Of a stretch of 54,635 nt of DNA, positions 16,530 to 24,936 are shown one piece after another; position 1 is the stretch's first letter; each line of letters starts with the position of its first letter. The notes under the pieces are model-generated. The model was not told where the DNA came from, did not search any database, and saw nothing but the letters and a program-made list of their open reading frames with translations. The stretch is from Akkermansiaceae bacterium (GTDB lineage Bacteria; Verrucomicrobiota; Verrucomicrobiia; Verrucomicrobiales; Akkermansiaceae). The stretch is taken from NCBI GenBank assembly GCA_903906515.1, contig CAIVKO010000096.1:1-54635 (forward strand), in the 5' to 3' direction. The translations under genes and the position numbers were made by a program.

Positions 16530-17654
16530 CTACCGATAGCACCTCACGACCCGCGGGGTGATGCCGGTGAAGATTTCCCAGACGATGGTGCCGGCTTTTT
16601 CCGCGATTTCGTTCACGGGGATATTCGGGCCGAACATTTCCACCTCATCGCCTTCCATGACGTCTCCGCATTCCGAGGCGTCCACCATGATTTGATCCAT
16701 GGTCACGCGGCCGAGGATGGGACACCGGCGACCATCCAGCCAGACATCCGAGCCTTTGCCGGAAACATGGCGCGGGTAACCATCGCCATAACCGATGCCG
16801 ATAGTGGCAACGCGGGTCGGTTTGGTGGTCACAAACTGCCGTCCGTAGGAAACCCCATGCCCCGCGGGCAATGTGCGGACCAAGGTCACGCGGGATTTTA
16901 AAGTCATCACCGTGGCTAACCGGTCCTGATACGCAGGCAGCGGTGAAACCCCGTAAAGCATGAGACCCGGCCGGGCGAGATTGCAGGTCCCGCGATCATA
17001 GGCGAGCAAGCCGGCGCTGTTGAGCAAGTGCCGCCATTTGAATCGCGCAGGTCCACCCAGTTGTTCGATGATTTCATGGTAACGTGCGATTTGCGAGCGG
17101 GTGAATTCCTCATCCTCATCGGCGGATGGCAGGTGCGAGCCGATTCCTTCGATTTCGAGATATTCCATGCGCTCGAGCACGGCCATCGAATCAGCGAGTT
17201 GATCCAGAAGAAAGCCGCCTCGGCCCATTCCGGTATCCACCGCGAGATGCACCTTGAGTGGAGTGCCCGCAGCTGCAGCCAGACGGTTAAAATGCTCCGC
17301 CTCCTCCAAAGTGGATAAACAGGGAGTCCAATTGCGGGCGACGATTTCCTCGCGCTCGCCAGCCCAGGTCGCCCCTAGCAGGTAAATGCGGGTATTCACG
17401 CCCGCGTTGCGGATGCGGCGGGCTTCGCCGACGTTGGCGACGCCGAAAAAGATCAGGTTTTCGCCTACGAGCGCATTTGCCACTTCCTCCAGTCCATGAC
17501 CGTATGCCCCGGCCTTGACCACGGCCATCAATTCTCCATGACTCGCCTCACGAGCCACTCTGAGGTTGTTTTTCAGAGCGGCGAGATCAACTTCCGCCCA
17601 CGCACGTGGAGGAGATACGGGAAAAGAATCGTTCACGCCCGCAATCGTAGGCAA
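16530..17654 (-). CDS. alr: Alanine racemase
   Basis: Alr interconverts L- and D-alanine with PLP, feeding peptidoglycan. The 374-residue product has the PLP-lysine motif at K47 (AVVKAGAYGHG), VDTGMGRGGF, GIGSHLPSADE, the GVSYGRQF block holding the catalytic Tyr, GYGDGYPR and GRVTMDQIMVD. The PLP motif usually reads KADAYGHG; here Gly replaces Asp. The start is uncertain: TTG at 17654 (MPTIAG) or GTG at 17636, both giving a normal length; no ATG is nearby. The gene stands apart from its neighbours. To its left is the tandem repeat island, whose hairpins may act as its transcript end. Confidence 0.93.
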   Translation of the reverse strand: MPTIAGVNDSFPVSPPRAWAEVDLAALKNNLRVAREASHGELMAVVKAGAYGHGLEEVANALVGENLIFFGVANVGEARRIRNAGVNTRIYLLGATWAGEREEIVARNWTPCLSTLEEAEHFNRLAAAAGTPLKVHLAVDTGMGRGGFLLDQLADSMAVLERMEYLEIEGIGSHLPSADEDEEFTRSQIARYHEIIEQLGGPARFKWRHLLNSAGLLAYDRGTCNLARPGLMLYGVSPLPAYQDRLATVMTLKSRVTLVRTLPAGHGVSYGRQFVTTKPTRVATIGIGYGDGYPRHVSGKGSDVWLDGRRCPILGRVTMDQIMVDASECGDVMEGDEVEMFGPNIPVNEIAEKAGTIVWEIFTGITPRVVRCYR

Positions 17655-17683
17655 TCAAATGAAAGAGGCAAGACCACTGAAAG

Positions 17684-17717
17684 CAAAAAGCCGGAGAACC
17701 GACAAGGCTCTCCGGCT
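17684..17717 (-). terminator. Rho-independent terminator of the pilin-like gene
   Basis: The stem AGCCGGAGA (17689-17697) pairs with TCTCCGGCT (17709-17717). Five A residues at 17685-17689 give a U-tract for transcripts from the minus-strand gene ending at 17740. Confidence 0.85.
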
Positions 17718-17739
17718 ATGGAATTTTGTGAATCAGGGA

Positions 17740-18444
17740 TTATGGCGCTTTAAGCGGGGCCTTGATCACCGGGGTGATATCGGTTCCCCAAACTGTGTCA
17801 GCTCCTGTTTCGAAAAGCGTTTTTCCACCACCGACATTGGCCTTCTTGTCAGAAGTTCTGACCTGTTCCGCACTTGCGCTGTTGTCGATACGTTGAACAA
17901 CGGCCATGCGATCATAAACGTCCGGATCAAAAGTGCCATCGGTTTTTGCTTCAAACACGGAAGTAACAAGGATTGGGCGTCCGGTATTTCCCGAACTCGG
18001 AAGGGCTTCCGAATCGGTTTTCATAATGTAGGCAAACCCCACTTCACCCGCTGCCAGAGCTTTGTCGCCGGTCATAACATTGTCAGGCTTCTTGGTGTAG
18101 GCGGCTTTTGCATAAAACGGCTTTTCAGACTGCAGGCCAGAAACGAGCAGTTGACGGAAGTAGTCGTTTGAATTCGTTTTGCCCAATGTGAGAGTGCTAT
18201 CCGGATTGCTTTCCTTCACTGACACAGCCGTGGCATCGCTCGGGAAACTGCCGAAATCTTGGTCGAAGCCGAAGAGCGCGGTTCCAATTTCCTTGGCATT
18301 GTTGATAGCCTGACTGCGGTCGCCCTTTTTCTTTTGGGCAATAATAACTGGCACTCCGACACCTGCCAGCGTGGCGATGATCGCGATGACGACAAGAAGT
18401 TCCACCAATGTGAAACCACGACGGATTTGATATTTTGTTTTCAT
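17740..18444 (-). CDS. Type IV pilin/pseudopilin-like protein
   Basis: The 234-residue product starts MKTKYQIRRGFTLVELLVVI: a short basic leader, Gly at the prepilin peptidase site, then the Phe-methylation and hydrophobic helix of class III prepilins with Glu at +5. The rest is soluble, with DQDFGSFPSDATA, a pattern common in type II secretion (GspG/H-like) pseudopilins of Verrucomicrobia. No secretion or pilus machinery is nearby, so it must use apparatus encoded elsewhere. The leader is AT-rich (a TATTAT on this strand near 18490 could be a -10), and a terminator follows, so it is its own unit. It shares the N-terminal signal with the gene at 1309 but not the rest. Confidence 0.87.
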   Translation of the reverse strand: MKTKYQIRRGFTLVELLVVIAIIATLAGVGVPVIIAQKKKGDRSQAINNAKEIGTALFGFDQDFGSFPSDATAVSVKESNPDSTLTLGKTNSNDYFRQLLVSGLQSEKPFYAKAAYTKKPDNVMTGDKALAAGEVGFAYIMKTDSEALPSSGNTGRPILVTSVFEAKTDGTFDPDVYDRMAVVQRIDNSASAEQVRTSDKKANVGGGKTLFETGADTVWGTDITPVIKAPLKAP

Positions 18445-18584
18445 GTTTTTGTTTATTTATTGTTTATCGAATGGGCGAACGCCCGGTTTATAATAGACCG
18501 CAGAGGAAGAACCATTACGACCTTCCGCAAACTACTCCCTCCTCATGGTTCCGCAAGGATAAAATTGGGAGAGCTCGATATTTT

Positions 18585-20693
18585 TCACCATTTGACTTTA
18601 GCCCCGAAAACTCCGGTCAATCCGGGTTCGTTCTGGCCGGATCCGTGGTTGCGGTAGTCTTGGTCGGTCAGGTTTTCCACACCGCAGGTGAGATCGAGGT
18701 GGTCATTGACCCGCCAACCTGCGTGGAGCGAGGCGACGACATATCCCGGCGTGCCGCCAGTGGGGACACGTTGGTTGTCCGCAGCCTGATCTCCGGCGGT
18801 GATGCGGTCTTCGGTGGTGGCGGCTAGAACGCGTCCTTCGACCCAGTATTTCGTGGAAGGATGCGTCCAGCGGAGGGAGACCGATCCGGTGAGTGGCAGT
18901 TGGCGAGGCATGGGTTTGTCAACGACAGGACCGCCGATAAACAACGGGCTTTCCGTGCGCCCGTCCTGCCATGCGGTGAAGCCACTGAGCGTCCATTCCG
19001 GGTGGAAGCGCCAGGATCCTTCGAGCTCCACTCCATAGATGTAGGCACTCGAAGCGTTGGCGTTGATGGTCGTCGCGCTTCCAGAGATGATCGGAACGCC
19101 GGTGATGGCGTCGCTTGCATCGGTATAAAACACAGCGAAACCGAGGGCCGTGTTCTTGGTGGTGTGACGGGTGCCTATTTCGTAGGTGAGGTATTTTTCA
19201 GAATCCACATCGGTGGACCCGAGCGAGGGCGAGCCGGACTTGGCACTCATGTTTCCGGTGAGATCGTCGAGATTTGGAGCCCGGAACGACTGGGAAATGC
19301 CGCCATAGAGATTCCAGTCGCTGGTCAATTGATAACTGGCACGCAATGCACCGACGAGAGAATCCCAAACCTGCGACTGGCTGGGCTGGAGGACGGTGCC
19401 GGCGGAATTGTAGAAGCGCCCGAGCGATGCCTCTGCAAACGTGTAACGCGTGCCTGCTGTAATTTCCAGTTTGTCCGTCGGTTTCCAAATGTATTGGGCG
19501 AAGATCCCGAAAAGATCATATTGGGAATCATCCGCCACTGGGAGAACTTCCTGATAAGAGGAGCCGTTGGTTTTCTTTTTGTATCCTGAGGAATCGACAT
19601 CGTCATGGTAAAAGTCCACGCCATACACCAAAGTGCCGGGACCGATCTCGGATTCCAAGGTGACGTCCAATCCGATGGTTTCCAGATTGATGTTGGATCC
19701 GCGCAGGCTATTTTCCGCAGGGTTACGGTTTTGAAACTCGGAATCGGCGGATTTTTGGAATGAAAGGGTGGCATTCCAGCATTTGATGGCGGCACCGGCA
19801 TTCGGGTTTTCTCCGGCATAGCGGAGATAACTGAGGGATCGTTCCTGGTCGAAGTCGTCCGTGGTCCATTTACCGGGAGCGGTTGAGTGGCCGTCGTGAT
19901 ACCACCCGGGATTGTTGTTAATCGTGCGGTGCCAACGCGAAATGCCGTCCTGATTCACGTAGTTCGTGGCGAATGTCAGCGTTGAGTCCGGCGTCACCGC
20001 CCAATCCACTCTAAAATCCAGATCCTGTTCCGGATATCCGGTGCCCTTCATGCGCCCGACGGAGGAGTCCTCGATGTCGCCATAATCCTTCGCGGAAAGC
20101 CCTAACCAGACGCCGAATTTCCCGCCCACACCGGCTTCGGTTTCCAATCGGCCGATGTGGCTGCCCTGTCCGTTTGCTCGGAATTCGTAGGAAGAGGAGC
20201 CTCCAAAATACGGTTGATCCGCAGGGCGCTCGCGGAAATCCGAGGATTTGCTGAAAACGTTGAGCGTACCGCCTACGGCATCCGATCCGTAAAGCACCGA
20301 ACCTTGGCTCTTGATCAACTCCATGTGGTCGATCGAGAGCGGATCGACAGTGTTCCAATACTGAACCGGACCGCTGCGAAGGGTGGAATTATTCATGCGC
20401 ACTCCATCCACCAGCAAGAGGTTCTGGCGCCCGGTGAAACCTCGGATGAAAGGCGACCCGTGGCCGTTGGCCGTTTTCTGAACCAAGACACCCGGAGTGT
20501 ATTGCAACGCATCGGGCAAGGTTCGGCGGGTATTTTCGCGGATGAAATCCGAATCGATAAACGCCATCGTGTAGGCGGCTCGGTTTGCGGATTCCTCAGT
20601 GCGCGATGCGGTGACGACCAGAGGTTCGATAAAATTCTGAGCCATCACCGGAGAGGATGCGACCAGAAGAATGAATGAAGTGGTTTTGTTCAT
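18585..20693 (-). CDS. TonB-dependent outer-membrane receptor
   Basis: This 702-residue protein begins with a signal peptide (MNKTTSFILLVASSPVMAQ), then the plug domain: EPLVVTASRTEES, a TonB-box-like stretch, LPDALQYTPGVLVQKT, GSPFIRGFTGRQNLLLVDGVRMN and GSDAVGGTLNVF. The remainder is a 22-strand-type barrel ending in an aromatic residue (GVFGAKVKW), with the late block DHLDLTCGVENLTDQDYRNHG. This is the BtuB/CirA/FepA-like class that imports siderophores, vitamin B12 or similar ligands using TonB energy. The ligand is not evident. ATG at 20693 was chosen by the signal peptide. It lies just downstream of a two-component pair on the same strand, which may control it. No Fur box or B12 riboswitch was recognised in the 146-base gap. 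Confidence 0.93.
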   Translation of the reverse strand: MNKTTSFILLVASSPVMAQNFIEPLVVTASRTEESANRAAYTMAFIDSDFIRENTRRTLPDALQYTPGVLVQKTANGHGSPFIRGFTGRQNLLLVDGVRMNNSTLRSGPVQYWNTVDPLSIDHMELIKSQGSVLYGSDAVGGTLNVFSKSSDFRERPADQPYFGGSSSYEFRANGQGSHIGRLETEAGVGGKFGVWLGLSAKDYGDIEDSSVGRMKGTGYPEQDLDFRVDWAVTPDSTLTFATNYVNQDGISRWHRTINNNPGWYHDGHSTAPGKWTTDDFDQERSLSYLRYAGENPNAGAAIKCWNATLSFQKSADSEFQNRNPAENSLRGSNINLETIGLDVTLESEIGPGTLVYGVDFYHDDVDSSGYKKKTNGSSYQEVLPVADDSQYDLFGIFAQYIWKPTDKLEITAGTRYTFAEASLGRFYNSAGTVLQPSQSQVWDSLVGALRASYQLTSDWNLYGGISQSFRAPNLDDLTGNMSAKSGSPSLGSTDVDSEKYLTYEIGTRHTTKNTALGFAVFYTDASDAITGVPIISGSATTINANASSAYIYGVELEGSWRFHPEWTLSGFTAWQDGRTESPLFIGGPVVDKPMPRQLPLTGSVSLRWTHPSTKYWVEGRVLAATTEDRITAGDQAADNQRVPTGGTPGYVVASLHAGWRVNDHLDLTCGVENLTDQDYRNHGSGQNEPGLTGVFGAKVKW

Positions 20694-20839
20694 GAAGATA
20701 GTAGTTATAAAGGGCGGACCGGAAAGTGCGCGGGCCATGCATCGCACCACATGCAGCCCTAGGTCAATGCGCCGGGATGGACAAGATTCGCTCCAAGCCG
20801 ACGGATGATGGTCGATTTTTGTTCGCTCGACCCGATAGA

Positions 20840-22159
20840 CTACTCTTCATCACGCTGCAATCCGACGCGACGGAGCTTCTGGCGCAGGGTGGCCCGGTGC
20901 ATCCGCAAGGCGGAGGCCAGATGAGTCGGTCGGTTGTCATGTTTTTCCAGTAAATGCCCGAGCATCAATGCCTCGATACGATCCAGCAGCACGTCGTAGA
21001 CCGGTCGCTCGGATTCAGGTAGGGCCAATCCGGCATCAAGCCAGCGGGCAACCGCAGCCTCAAGTTCACCGGGTGCCGGCGAGGCGTCCCCCTGCCCTAC
21101 GGAGGATGTGACATGTGCGGGCAGGTGGCTTAGAAAAATCGGACCTCCCCCGCTCATGGTCACGGCGTAGTCGAGGACGTGGCGCAGTTCCCTGACGTTG
21201 CCGGGCCATGCATAGGCCTGCAAGGCGGCGAGAACGGGAGGAGTGATACTCGGTGTTGGCGCATCGTTCCGCACACCCACGAAAAACGCGCTCAGTGCGG
21301 GAATATCGCCACTGCGGTCCCGCAGAGGCGGCAATGGAATGGTCAGAGTGGTTAGAGAGTAAAACAAATCATCCCGCAATTTGCCTTCACACACTGATTC
21401 ACGGGGGTCACGCGAAGTGGTGGCCAGAATGCGTTGTCGGTTTTCCGGAGCCTTCGCCAACCAGGATGCCAGGCGAGATTGCAGATCCGGTGCTAGGTCG
21501 GTCACTTCATCAATAACCAGAGTGCCGCCGCAATTCCGCTCGAATTCCGCAGCATCTATCAACCGCGAGCCGAGGATCACCTCGAAGGACTGGCTGGACC
21601 TTGTTCCGTGTGCGTGAATGACTGCGGCGGCCAAGCTCTTCCCCGATCCGCTGGGGCCGGTGATGAGCGCCGGGAAGTCCCCAGCGCAGGCACGGGCGAT
21701 GCCGATGAAAGTCTCGCGCAGGCACGGGGCGGCACCTATCAGGGTGGCGGCTTGGGTTTCGTGACTCGGCGTCACGGTTTTTTTGAGTGGCAAACCGGGA
21801 GAGAGCGTCGCGCCGAGGGTTTGCTCGAATTGCCGTAAATCCAAGGGTTTTGTCAGGTATCCGGTGGCACCGGATTTCTGCGCATTGATCGCGTGATCCA
21901 AGGTGGCGTGCGCCGTGATCACCAACACCGGCACACTGATGTCATTCTGCCGAAGACGCTTGAGGACATTCAATCCGCTCATGTCCGGCAACCCGATATC
22001 GAGAACCACGGCCGCGAAATCCGTTTCATCCAGAGCCGCAAATCCGGCTGCGGCGGATGCGACCAGCGTAGGGCGATGTCCCATGCGCCGCACCAGCAAT
22101 GACAATGCGGTGCCAAGGGCATATTCATCTTCAATGATCAGGATCGGGCGGGCGGTCAT
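20840..22159 (-). CDS. NtrC-family response regulator lacking the GAFTGA motif
   Basis: The 439-residue protein has a receiver domain (acid pocket E10-D11, phospho-acceptor D54 in VVLDIGLPDMSG, Lys in TKPLDL), an AAA+ domain with Walker A GPSGSGKS, GGTLVIDEVTDL as Walker B, RDDLFYSL and WPGNVREL, and a Fis-type helix-turn-helix at the end (HLASALRMHRATLRQKLRRV). The stretch between Walker A and B is shortened, and the GAFTGA loop needed to contact sigma-54 is missing (only FEVILGSRLIDAAEFERN is there). It therefore probably acts as a regulator that does not activate sigma-54. Its start overlaps the kinase stop by four bases, a cognate pair. Confidence 0.92.
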   Translation of the reverse strand: MTARPILIIEDEYALGTALSLLVRRMGHRPTLVASAAAGFAALDETDFAAVVLDIGLPDMSGLNVLKRLRQNDISVPVLVITAHATLDHAINAQKSGATGYLTKPLDLRQFEQTLGATLSPGLPLKKTVTPSHETQAATLIGAAPCLRETFIGIARACAGDFPALITGPSGSGKSLAAAVIHAHGTRSSQSFEVILGSRLIDAAEFERNCGGTLVIDEVTDLAPDLQSRLASWLAKAPENRQRILATTSRDPRESVCEGKLRDDLFYSLTTLTIPLPPLRDRSGDIPALSAFFVGVRNDAPTPSITPPVLAALQAYAWPGNVRELRHVLDYAVTMSGGGPIFLSHLPAHVTSSVGQGDASPAPGELEAAVARWLDAGLALPESERPVYDVLLDRIEALMLGHLLEKHDNRPTHLASALRMHRATLRQKLRRVGLQRDEE

Positions 22160-23541
22160 GGCAGGGGGACGGAGAAAGGGAGCTTATCAGCATTCGGGTT
22201 TTTGGCAAACTCCACCCGCACGCAGGCTCCTCCGGCAGCGTGATTTTCGACGGTCAGGCTTCCTCCATGAGCCTCGCAAATGTCTTTCACCACCGCAAGC
22301 CCGAGGCCCATGCCGCCTTCTTTTTCTGAAAAAAATGGCTCTCCAAGTCGCGCAAGGGCGGATGTGCTGAATCCACTGCCTTCGTCGTCGACCACCACCG
22401 ATACCCGAGATCCGGCGTTGATCACCGCAAGTGTCACACGTCCGCCGGAGGGCATGGCCTGGATGGCATTGCGCAGCAGATTGCCAAAAACCTGCTGTAT
22501 CCGGAAACGATCGGCCAGAATCATCACCGGTGCTGTGGCCACCGGGCCGTCGATCACCACCCGGGCGTGGCGGGCTTGAGGGGTGATCAGGAGCACTGCC
22601 TGCCTAACAGAATCAACCAAATCCAACTCTCCAAGCATCGGAGGCACGGGTTTCGCGTAGCTGAGCCACTGGCCGACCAGTGCTTCGATGCGCTCCGCCT
22701 CGCTCTCGATGAGTTGTCGTGAGAGTATGGCTTCCTCAGGCATCGCGTGCTCTAGCAGTTGGGCGTGCAGACGAATGGCCGCCACCGGATTGCGCACTTC
22801 ATGGGCAAGGCTGGTGGCCATGCGGCCTAACAATGCGTGCCGCTCGGCGCCCCTTCGTCTCTCGCGTTCGTCACGCAGACTCTCGTGAGTGCGGGTCAAG
22901 GTCCGTGCGAGTTGCCCGATTTCATCACCGCGTGAGACTGGCAACTCCGGCAGTTTGCTATCGGTGCCCACGTGCGGCAGAGATTCCGCAAGGCTACGCA
23001 GCGGTCGCGTGACCCGACGGGCAAGTCCCCAGCCGAGCGCAAGCGAGAGCGCCCAGAACACTGCGAGTGCCAGCCAAGTGTCCGTGCGAACCATGGCCAG
23101 CACAGGGACGGATGCGGGGCGCAAAAAAACCAATTTCATTTGATCGCGTCCGGATAGGCCCACCATCCATTCGCCGTTTGGCATGACGTTCACCTTACCG
23201 TTGAATTCCATTTTCAATGCGGCAGGGTCCAGCGGGTGGCTGGCCTGGCCAGTTACGGTGCCGGTGGCGGATTGCCAGAAATACACCCGCGCTCCGATGA
23301 TTTCACCGAGTTGATCCGCCATTTTCGCGCTTTGCGGAAGATTGGAGCGTTTCAGAAATCCGACATTCGCCCGTGCAAGTTCCTCAAACGACCGGCGTTC
23401 CTCTCGATCGAAATTCTGCTCGAATGCGAGGACCAGCGCAAGCGATCCCAACAGCACGAACACCGCAATGCTCGACGACATCCATATCGCCAGACTGGCC
23501 GGATGTCTGTGTGGAACCGTATGATCCGGAGATCTTTTCAT
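22156..23541 (-). CDS. Membrane sensor histidine kinase
   Basis: Counted from the ATG at 23541 (MKRSPDHTVP) it is 461 residues; an ATG at 23562 would add seven. Two transmembrane helices (LAIWMSSSIAVFVLLGSLAL and TWLALAVFWALSLALGWGLA) bracket a periplasmic sensor domain of about 110 residues. A HAMP linker (RRVTRPLRSLAESL), the HisKA box SLAHEVRNPVAAIRLH with the phosphorylated His, and the ATPase boxes NLLRNAIQAM, DDEGSGFS and GGMGLGLAVVKDI follow. It partners with the adjacent regulator, as in NtrB/ZraS-type systems. The signal sensed is unknown. A TonB receptor lies next along the strand. Confidence 0.93.
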   Translation of the reverse strand: MKRSPDHTVPHRHPASLAIWMSSSIAVFVLLGSLALVLAFEQNFDREERRSFEELARANVGFLKRSNLPQSAKMADQLGEIIGARVYFWQSATGTVTGQASHPLDPAALKMEFNGKVNVMPNGEWMVGLSGRDQMKLVFLRPASVPVLAMVRTDTWLALAVFWALSLALGWGLARRVTRPLRSLAESLPHVGTDSKLPELPVSRGDEIGQLARTLTRTHESLRDERERRRGAERHALLGRMATSLAHEVRNPVAAIRLHAQLLEHAMPEEAILSRQLIESEAERIEALVGQWLSYAKPVPPMLGELDLVDSVRQAVLLITPQARHARVVIDGPVATAPVMILADRFRIQQVFGNLLRNAIQAMPSGGRVTLAVINAGSRVSVVVDDEGSGFSTSALARLGEPFFSEKEGGMGLGLAVVKDICEAHGGSLTVENHAAGGACVRVEFAKNPNADKLPFSVPLP

Positions 23542-23650
23542 GGGAGGAATGGCAACAATCAATCAAACCGCGCGAGGTTGTAAGTCTGATCGCTTTTTTA
23601 GATGCTCTCAAGCCGAATCGACAGCCCATGAAGAGCAAGCCAAGGATAGA

Positions 23651-23755
23651 GGGACCGATCTCCGAGCGGTCCGCGCGAATGGGGAGAGAATGAAAAGCCG
23701 TTCCGACACACTCATTCGCATTTCTTTAGAGCGGACCGCTCGGAGAGACGGTCCC
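23651..23755. repeat. REPIN-like inverted pair, same family as 16249-16510
   Basis: The left arm (23651-23677, GGGACCGATCTCCGAGCGG start) and the right arm (23731-23755, its near-exact inverse) are separated by about 53 bases. The palindrome is that of the 16249 island. It occupies the middle of the 339-base gap between the kinase and the MoxR operon, directly before the operon's promoter. Confidence 0.85.
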
Positions 23756-23759
23756 TGCC

Positions 23760-23787
23760 TTGACGCTGTCCACTAGGCAAAGATAAT
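23760..23787 (+). promoter_or_regulatory. Candidate sigma-70-type promoter of the MoxR operon
   Basis: TTGACG (23760-23765) is followed after 16 bases by GATAAT (23782-23787), about 95 bases before the MoxR start. The -35 box begins just five bases beyond the inverted REP pair. Confidence 0.55.
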
Positions 23788-23880
23788 CCCTGCCTGCGCG
23801 CGCTCATTTATCAAAAATTACGACTTATTCATTTTCAAAGTGACCGGACCTGCTAGCTTGCGTATGGATCAACACAGACT

Positions 23881-24891
23881 ATGGACCACGCCACTGAAAC
23901 CGAAGTTACCGAAGCCGCCAAACACCTCCGCTCTCTCACCGGCGGGCTCAATCAGGTGCTTTTCGGTCAGCAGGAATTAATCGACCTGATCATCGCCGGT
24001 GTGCTGGCCCGCGGGCACATCCTGCTTGAAGGCCTGCCGGGCCTGGGGAAAACCGAACTTGTGAAAGGAATCTCGAAACTCCTCCAACTGGGAACCAAAC
24101 GCGTCCAGTTCACTCCAGACCTGCTGCCCGGTGACATTACCGGCAACCCGGTGCTCCAGGAAGTCGATGGACGTCGCGAGTTTGTTTTTCAACCGGGTCC
24201 GCTCTTCACCAACATCGTGCTCGCGGATGAAATCAACCGTGCCTCGCCGAAAACCCAGTCCGCCCTGCTTGAGGCGATGCAGGAACGGCGCGTCACCGTG
24301 CTCGGAAAAACCCACGATCTTCCAAAGCCATTCTTCGTGCTCGCCACCCAGAATCCGATCGAACTGGAAGGCACCTATCCACTCCCCGAGGCGCAGCTCG
24401 ACCGTTTTCTTTTCAAACTCGAAGTCACCCGCAATGATGTGGCCACCCTGCAACGCATCGTTTCCCACCGCGAACTCGGCACCGAGCCACAGGTGGATTC
24501 GGTGATGACGGCGGAGACATTCAACTCGTTGTTAGAGCTGACCCGGCGCATCTATCTGCCGGATGTCGTCGCCAACTATATCGCCCGTCTCGTCGATGCC
24601 ACCCACCCCGGGCAATCCGCCGCCGCGAAAGGCATCCGCTACGGTGCCAGCCCGCGTGCGGCACTTGCACTCGCCTCCGGAGCCAAGGCCCGCGCCCTGA
24701 TGCACGAACGCACGAACACAAGTTTCGAGGATGTCAAATCCATCGCTCCGGCCGTGCTCCGCCACCGCATCGTGCTCGATTACAACGCCCGTGTCGAAGG
24801 ACGCACGACCGGTGATATCATACGAGATCTGTTAGAGGAGGTTCCGTTTCAAGGTGGCGCGACCCCGAAGGTGTTAAGTGCCAAATCTTAA
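23881..24891 (+). CDS. MoxR-family AAA+ ATPase
   Basis: MoxR ATPases are chaperone-like proteins that work with vWA-domain partners. The 336-residue protein has Walker A GLPGLGKT at 51-58, Walker B LADEINRA, the MoxR hallmark NRASPKTQSALLEAMQE, sensor ATQNPIELEGTYPLPEAQLDRF and a C-terminal lid with GASPRAALAL. It leads a plus-strand operon that also contains a DUF58 protein and two vWA proteins, the classic MoxR partnership, so a joint role in assembling or maturing an envelope complex is likely. ATG at 23881 gives the usual N-terminus. A promoter candidate lies just upstream. Confidence 0.95.
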   Translation: MDHATETEVTEAAKHLRSLTGGLNQVLFGQQELIDLIIAGVLARGHILLEGLPGLGKTELVKGISKLLQLGTKRVQFTPDLLPGDITGNPVLQEVDGRREFVFQPGPLFTNIVLADEINRASPKTQSALLEAMQERRVTVLGKTHDLPKPFFVLATQNPIELEGTYPLPEAQLDRFLFKLEVTRNDVATLQRIVSHRELGTEPQVDSVMTAETFNSLLELTRRIYLPDVVANYIARLVDATHPGQSAAAKGIRYGASPRAALALASGAKARALMHERTNTSFEDVKSIAPAVLRHRIVLDYNARVEGRTTGDIIRDLLEEVPFQGGATPKVLSAKS

Positions 24892-24936
24892 GCACTCAAT
24901 TTTAAGCACTAAATTCGAAACGAAGAGCCATCTCCC

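Noticed and set aside
20694-20839. Cobalamin riboswitch or Fur box before the TonB receptor
   Set aside because: I found no B12-box-like sequence and no clear Fur palindrome in the 146-base gap.
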